Assembly: GCA_904419105.1 (NCBI GenBank)
Contig: CAJFQR010000086.1
Coordinates: 1-5,686, forward strand
Reading direction: 5' to 3'
Length of the DNA stretch: 5,686 nucleotides
Source: Candidatus Avimicrobium faecavium
GTDB lineage: Bacteria; Bacillota; Clostridia; Oscillospirales; Ruminococcaceae
Positions 4,060 through 5,686 of the stretch are shown here, piece by piece (position 1 is the first letter of the stretch; each line of letters begins with the position of its first letter). The notes under the pieces are model-generated. The model searched no databases. It was not told the DNA's origin and saw nothing but the letters and a program-made list of their open reading frames with translations. The position numbers were made by a program, and so were the translations under genes.

Positions 4060-4920
4060 TTACAGGAGCTGATAGCCCTTGAGTACAGTTTGCTGGGTGA
4101 GCCAGCCGAGCACCTTCTCCAGCATGACGCCGCAGCGGGTGTCGCTGCCGTAGCTGAAGGTGGTCTGGATGGCCAGTTCGACAAACCGGGTGGCCCGGTC
4201 CATGGCGATGGGCAGGCTGTCCCCGGACAGGAAGGCCCCGACCAGCACGCTGGCGTAGATGTCCCCGGTGCCGGGATAGCTCACCGGCACATACTCGCAG
4301 GGCACCATCCAGAAGGCATTCCGCTCCCGGTCATAGCCCACATTGGCCATCTGCCCGGCGGCCATCTGCACGCCGGTGATGACCACATACCTCGGCCCCA
4401 TCTCGGAGAGCCGGGACAGCATGCTCTTGGCCTTCTGCCGGGTGAGGGGGGCGTGGTCGTACTCCTCCCCGAGGAGGATGCACGCCTCGGTGACATTCGG
4501 GGTAATCAGGTCCGCCACCCGCACCAGCTCGGCCATGCGCTTCTGCATCGCCTTGGTGTAGGTGCGGTAGGGCTTGCCGTGGTCCCCCATCACCGGGTCC
4601 ACCACCTTGAGGGCGTCAGGGTAGCTGCGGAAGAACTCCAGGCAGTGGTCCACCTGGTTTTCCGACGCGAGGAACCCGCTGTAGATGCACTCAAAGTCAA
4701 TCTGCTGGCTCTTGTAGTGTTCCAGGCAGGGCTGCAGGAAGTCGGTCAGGTCCCGCATCACCACCTCGCCAAAGCCGCCGGTATGGGTGGAGAGGACCGC
4801 TGTCGGCACCGGGGTGACCTGTACTCCCATCACCGAGAGCACCGGCAGGATCACCGTGAGAGAACACCGCCCGAACCCGGACATATCCTGGATCGCGGCG
4901 ACACGCAAGGGTCTGTTCAT
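4060..4920 (-). CDS. pdxK: Pyridoxal kinase (PdxK/PdxY-type, ribokinase superfamily)
   Basis: The 286-aa product is the normal length for pyridoxal kinase, the cytoplasmic enzyme that phosphorylates pyridoxal, pyridoxine and pyridoxamine in vitamin B6 salvage and so traps imported vitamer. Visible family motifs in order are QDMSGFGRCSLT (11-22, vitamer-side Ser), STHTGGF (44-50), YSGFLAS (80-86), VVDPVMGDHGKPY (106-118), ITPNVTEA (139-146) and YPGTGD (215-220). Asp220 is the catalytic base and GTG the anion hole. The active site therefore appears intact. The start at 4920 has GGAGGA 6 nt upstream; an extension to 4980 would encode a Gly-rich tail, would overlap the promoter and is rejected. 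It is the first gene of the operon, followed by the S component and the acetyltransferase. A hydroxymethylpyrimidine kinase (ThiD) is the nearest alternative, but the N-terminal motif and layout favour PdxK. Confidence 0.9.
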   Translation of the reverse strand: MNRPLRVAAIQDMSGFGRCSLTVILPVLSVMGVQVTPVPTAVLSTHTGGFGEVVMRDLTDFLQPCLEHYKSQQIDFECIYSGFLASENQVDHCLEFFRSYPDALKVVDPVMGDHGKPYRTYTKAMQKRMAELVRVADLITPNVTEACILLGEEYDHAPLTRQKAKSMLSRLSEMGPRYVVITGVQMAAGQMANVGYDRERNAFWMVPCEYVPVSYPGTGDIYASVLVGAFLSGDSLPIAMDRATRFVELAIQTTFSYGSDTRCGVMLEKVLGWLTQQTVLKGYQLL

Positions 4921-4950
4921 ATCTGTTCCTCCGTTCCCTCCACAGCTCCC

Positions 4951-4980
4951 ATTATACCCCCCGCCGCCGCCGGCAGCCAA
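4951..4980 (-). promoter_or_regulatory. Promoter of the pyridoxal kinase operon
   Basis: On the minus strand TTGGCT (4975-4980), an 18-bp spacer and a perfect TATAAT (4951-4956) precede the kinase gene. The expected start is near 4944, leaving a leader of only about 24 nt, so no riboswitch fits downstream of it. The spacer is GC-rich with (GGC)n and six G directly before the -10 box. Confidence 0.65.
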
Positions 4981-5164
4981 ACCCCGCCGGCAAAGCCCGG
5001 AAGATCCTGCGCTTTATTCAGTCTGCACAGACCTTCCGCATTGTTTCTCCGCATCTTTGGTGAAAACACAGAGAAAATCCGGGCAAACGGAAAACTGCGG
5101 AACATTCAGGGTAAGAATAACTAAATCACAGTATACTACGCCGGGCAAATAAGTGCAATATGTA

Positions 5165-5180
5165 GAAAGAAATTTCTTTC
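5165..5180. promoter_or_regulatory. Perfect 16-bp palindrome, candidate operator
   Basis: GAAAGAAATTTCTTTC is self-complementary without a gap. It lies 6 bp upstream of the weak minus-strand -35-like TTGCAC and 22 bp before the plus-strand hairpin. It is not a known box that I can name (not CIRCE, not LexA). Confidence 0.45.
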
Positions 5181-5201
5181 CAGAAGCTGCAATTTCCCCC
5201 G

Positions 5202-5245
5202 CCGCTGGGGAAAACCGGGGAAAGCCCCAGCGGTTTTCGCTGCTT
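5202..5245 (+). terminator. Terminator-like hairpin upstream of the 61-aa gene
   Basis: CCGCTGGGG (5202-5210) pairs perfectly with CCCCAGCGG (5225-5233) over a 14-nt loop, and TTTT then TTTTT follow on the plus strand. There is no plus-strand gene upstream in this gap, so it would end a short leader or RNA, or read-through. An inner GGGG/CCCC pairing (5217-5228) competes with the outer stem. Confidence 0.6.
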
Positions 5246-5260
5246 TTTCGCGGGGCGGGG

Positions 5261-5290
5261 TGCAAGTTTTCGCCCAAACGGGCCATGCTA
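5261..5290 (+). promoter_or_regulatory. Possible forespore sigma-G-like promoter of the 61-aa gene
   Basis: TGCAAG (5261-5266), a 17-bp spacer and CATGCTA (5284-5290) resemble the sigma-G pattern (TGNATA, then CATNNTA) with imperfections. No sigma-A-type promoter is seen between the hairpin and the ATG at 5330. This is a weak call. Confidence 0.25.
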
Positions 5291-5329
5291 TCCCTGCGGC
5301 AGTCCGCCGCGGAAAGAGGGGAAATCACG

Positions 5330-5515
5330 ATGAACCGCACCGCACAGGGGGCGCTCACCGGGCTGGCGGTCGGCGTGGCCGCCGGGACGATGGCCTATGC
5401 CGCCGCAAACCTGACCACCGCCCGGCAGCGCCGGAAGATGAAGCGCGCCGCCGCAAAGGCGATCCACAGCGTCGAGGGCTTTGCCGGGGATCTGGCCGGT
5501 ATGATGAAGTCCTGA
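5330..5515 (+). CDS. 61-aa small membrane-associated protein, unrecognised
   Basis: ATG 5330 is preceded by AGAGGGG with an 8-nt gap. The product begins MNRTAQG; a Gly/Ala/Val-rich hydrophobic stretch follows at about residues 7-27, with GxxxG-like spacing (GLAVGVAAG). A strongly basic patch comes next (ARQRRKMKRAAAK, 31-43), then an amphipathic helix ending GDLAGMMKS. It looks like a single-span or membrane-anchored small protein with a cytoplasmic basic tail, similar in form to small YtxH-like proteins, but I cannot assign a family. The gene stands alone, with a terminator on either side. Role unknown. Confidence 0.7.
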   Translation: MNRTAQGALTGLAVGVAAGTMAYAAANLTTARQRRKMKRAAAKAIHSVEGFAGDLAGMMKS

Positions 5516-5533
5516 CCCTTCCCCGGCAGAAAA

Positions 5534-5571
5534 CGGCCGCCCGCCGGTCCCCCGGCAGACGGCCGCTTTTT
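5534..5571. terminator. Bidirectional terminator between converging genes
   Basis: The arms 5534-5547 and 5552-5565 pair at 12 of 14 positions around a 4-nt loop. They are preceded by AAAA and followed by C and TTTTT. It ends the 61-aa gene on the plus strand and can serve the converging partial gene on the minus strand. Confidence 0.85.
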
Positions 5572-5590
5572 CTGTTTCTGTGAGGGGAGA

Positions 5591-5686
5591 TCAGCCCACG
5601 GCAATCTGGCCGTCGGGGATAATCTCCTTGCGGGCGCCGGAGCCCCCGGCAAAGGAGATGCCGAAGGAGACCGGCCCCACCCGGCC
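5591..5686 (-). CDS. C-terminal end of an unrecognised protein (5' part outside the window)
   Basis: The minus strand from 5686 is open in one frame with GC-rich codons for 31 codons to a TGA at 5591-5593. The visible end reads GRVGPVSFGISFAGGSG and then ARKEIIPDGQIAVG. It alternates small and hydrophobic residues, like beta-strands. The stop lies 20 bp before the bidirectional terminator, which fits a real gene end. The fragment is too short for me to name a family. Confidence 0.55.
   Translation of the reverse strand, partial: GRVGPVSFGISFAGGSGARKEIIPDGQIAVG

Larger units (their letters stand above)
4921..5329. other. Divergent intergenic region upstream of the B6 operon and the 61-aa gene
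   Basis: These 409 bases hold no convincing gene. They contain the operon promoter (4951-4980), a second weak minus-strand promoter-like pair (TTGCAC 5153-5158, 17 bp, TATACT 5130-5135), two copies of CCGGGCAAA (5079-5087 and 5141-5149), a perfect 16-bp palindrome (5165-5180), a terminator-like hairpin on the plus strand (5202-5245) and a possible sporulation-type promoter (5261-5290). Bases about 4985-5130 are AT-richer than the neighbouring genes. Confidence 0.5.

Noticed and set aside
4921..4980. N-terminal extension of the pyridoxal kinase
   Set aside because: It would translate through the TATAAT promoter and add a Gly-rich tail; the ATG at 4920 has a good ribosome binding site and begins at the family's usual N-terminus.
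2758..5124. Long plus-strand frames (up to 363 codons) opposite the B6 operon
   Set aside because: His/Gly/Val/Pro-rich translations are typical antisense shadows of GC-rich genes; the minus strand encodes three intact enzyme and transporter families.
5130..5158. Second promoter for the B6 operon (TTGCAC-N17-TATACT, minus strand)
   Set aside because: The -35 box matches only three of six bases; kept only as a note in the intergenic entry.

Overview
The window looks like chromosomal DNA from a high-GC, Gram-positive gut-type Clostridia (Oscillospiraceae-like). This rests on strong AAGGAGG-type ribosome binding sites, TTGACA/TATAAT-type promoters, an ECF-type vitamin transporter subunit, small clostridial-type hypothetical proteins and GC-rich codon choice. 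The assignment is inference from style; no marker gene fixes the taxon.

Layout. (1) Bases 1-1111, minus strand: the N-terminal 370 codons of a large secreted surface protein with a signal peptide and a repetitive beta-helix-like body. Its body is clearly AT-richer than both its own ends and the rest of the window. Its promoter has eight consecutive G between a perfect TTGACA and a TATACT, with a 15-bp spacer, which is the architecture of a slippage-controlled (phase-variable) promoter. (2) Bases 1338-2262, plus strand: a well-formed promoter with two LexA-like half-matches, a leader that can fold into an attenuator, a 64-aa helical-hairpin protein, a 117-aa protein with a sigma-70 region 4-type helix-turn-helix, and a 44-aa single-span membrane peptide. 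The peptide has its own promoter, whose -10 box overlaps the stop region of the sigma-like gene. (3) Bases 2261-2736: no complete gene, but dense in structure. It holds four and a half 17-bp tandem repeats each carrying a palindrome, a strong terminator, what looks like the 3' end of a deleted histidine kinase, tandem response-regulator-type boxes in front of a -10 box, a possible ~85-nt small RNA, and a second bidirectional terminator. (4) Bases 2737-4980, minus strand: a three-gene operon, in transcription order pyridoxal kinase, ECF transporter S component and a maltose/galactoside O-acetyltransferase-type hexapeptide protein. The first two make a coherent vitamin B6 uptake-and-trapping pair; the role of the third there is open. 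(5) Bases 4921-5329: intergenic, with the operon promoter, a perfect 16-bp palindrome and a terminator-like hairpin. (6) Bases 5330-5515, plus strand: a 61-aa small membrane protein. (7) Bases 5591-5686, minus strand: the last 31 codons of an unrecognised gene, converging on the 61-aa gene across a shared bidirectional terminator.

The most interesting leads are the G-tract promoter of the surface protein, the helical-hairpin/sigma-region-4/membrane-peptide cluster with its damage-type operators, and the structured 2261-2680 region with its candidate regulatory RNA.
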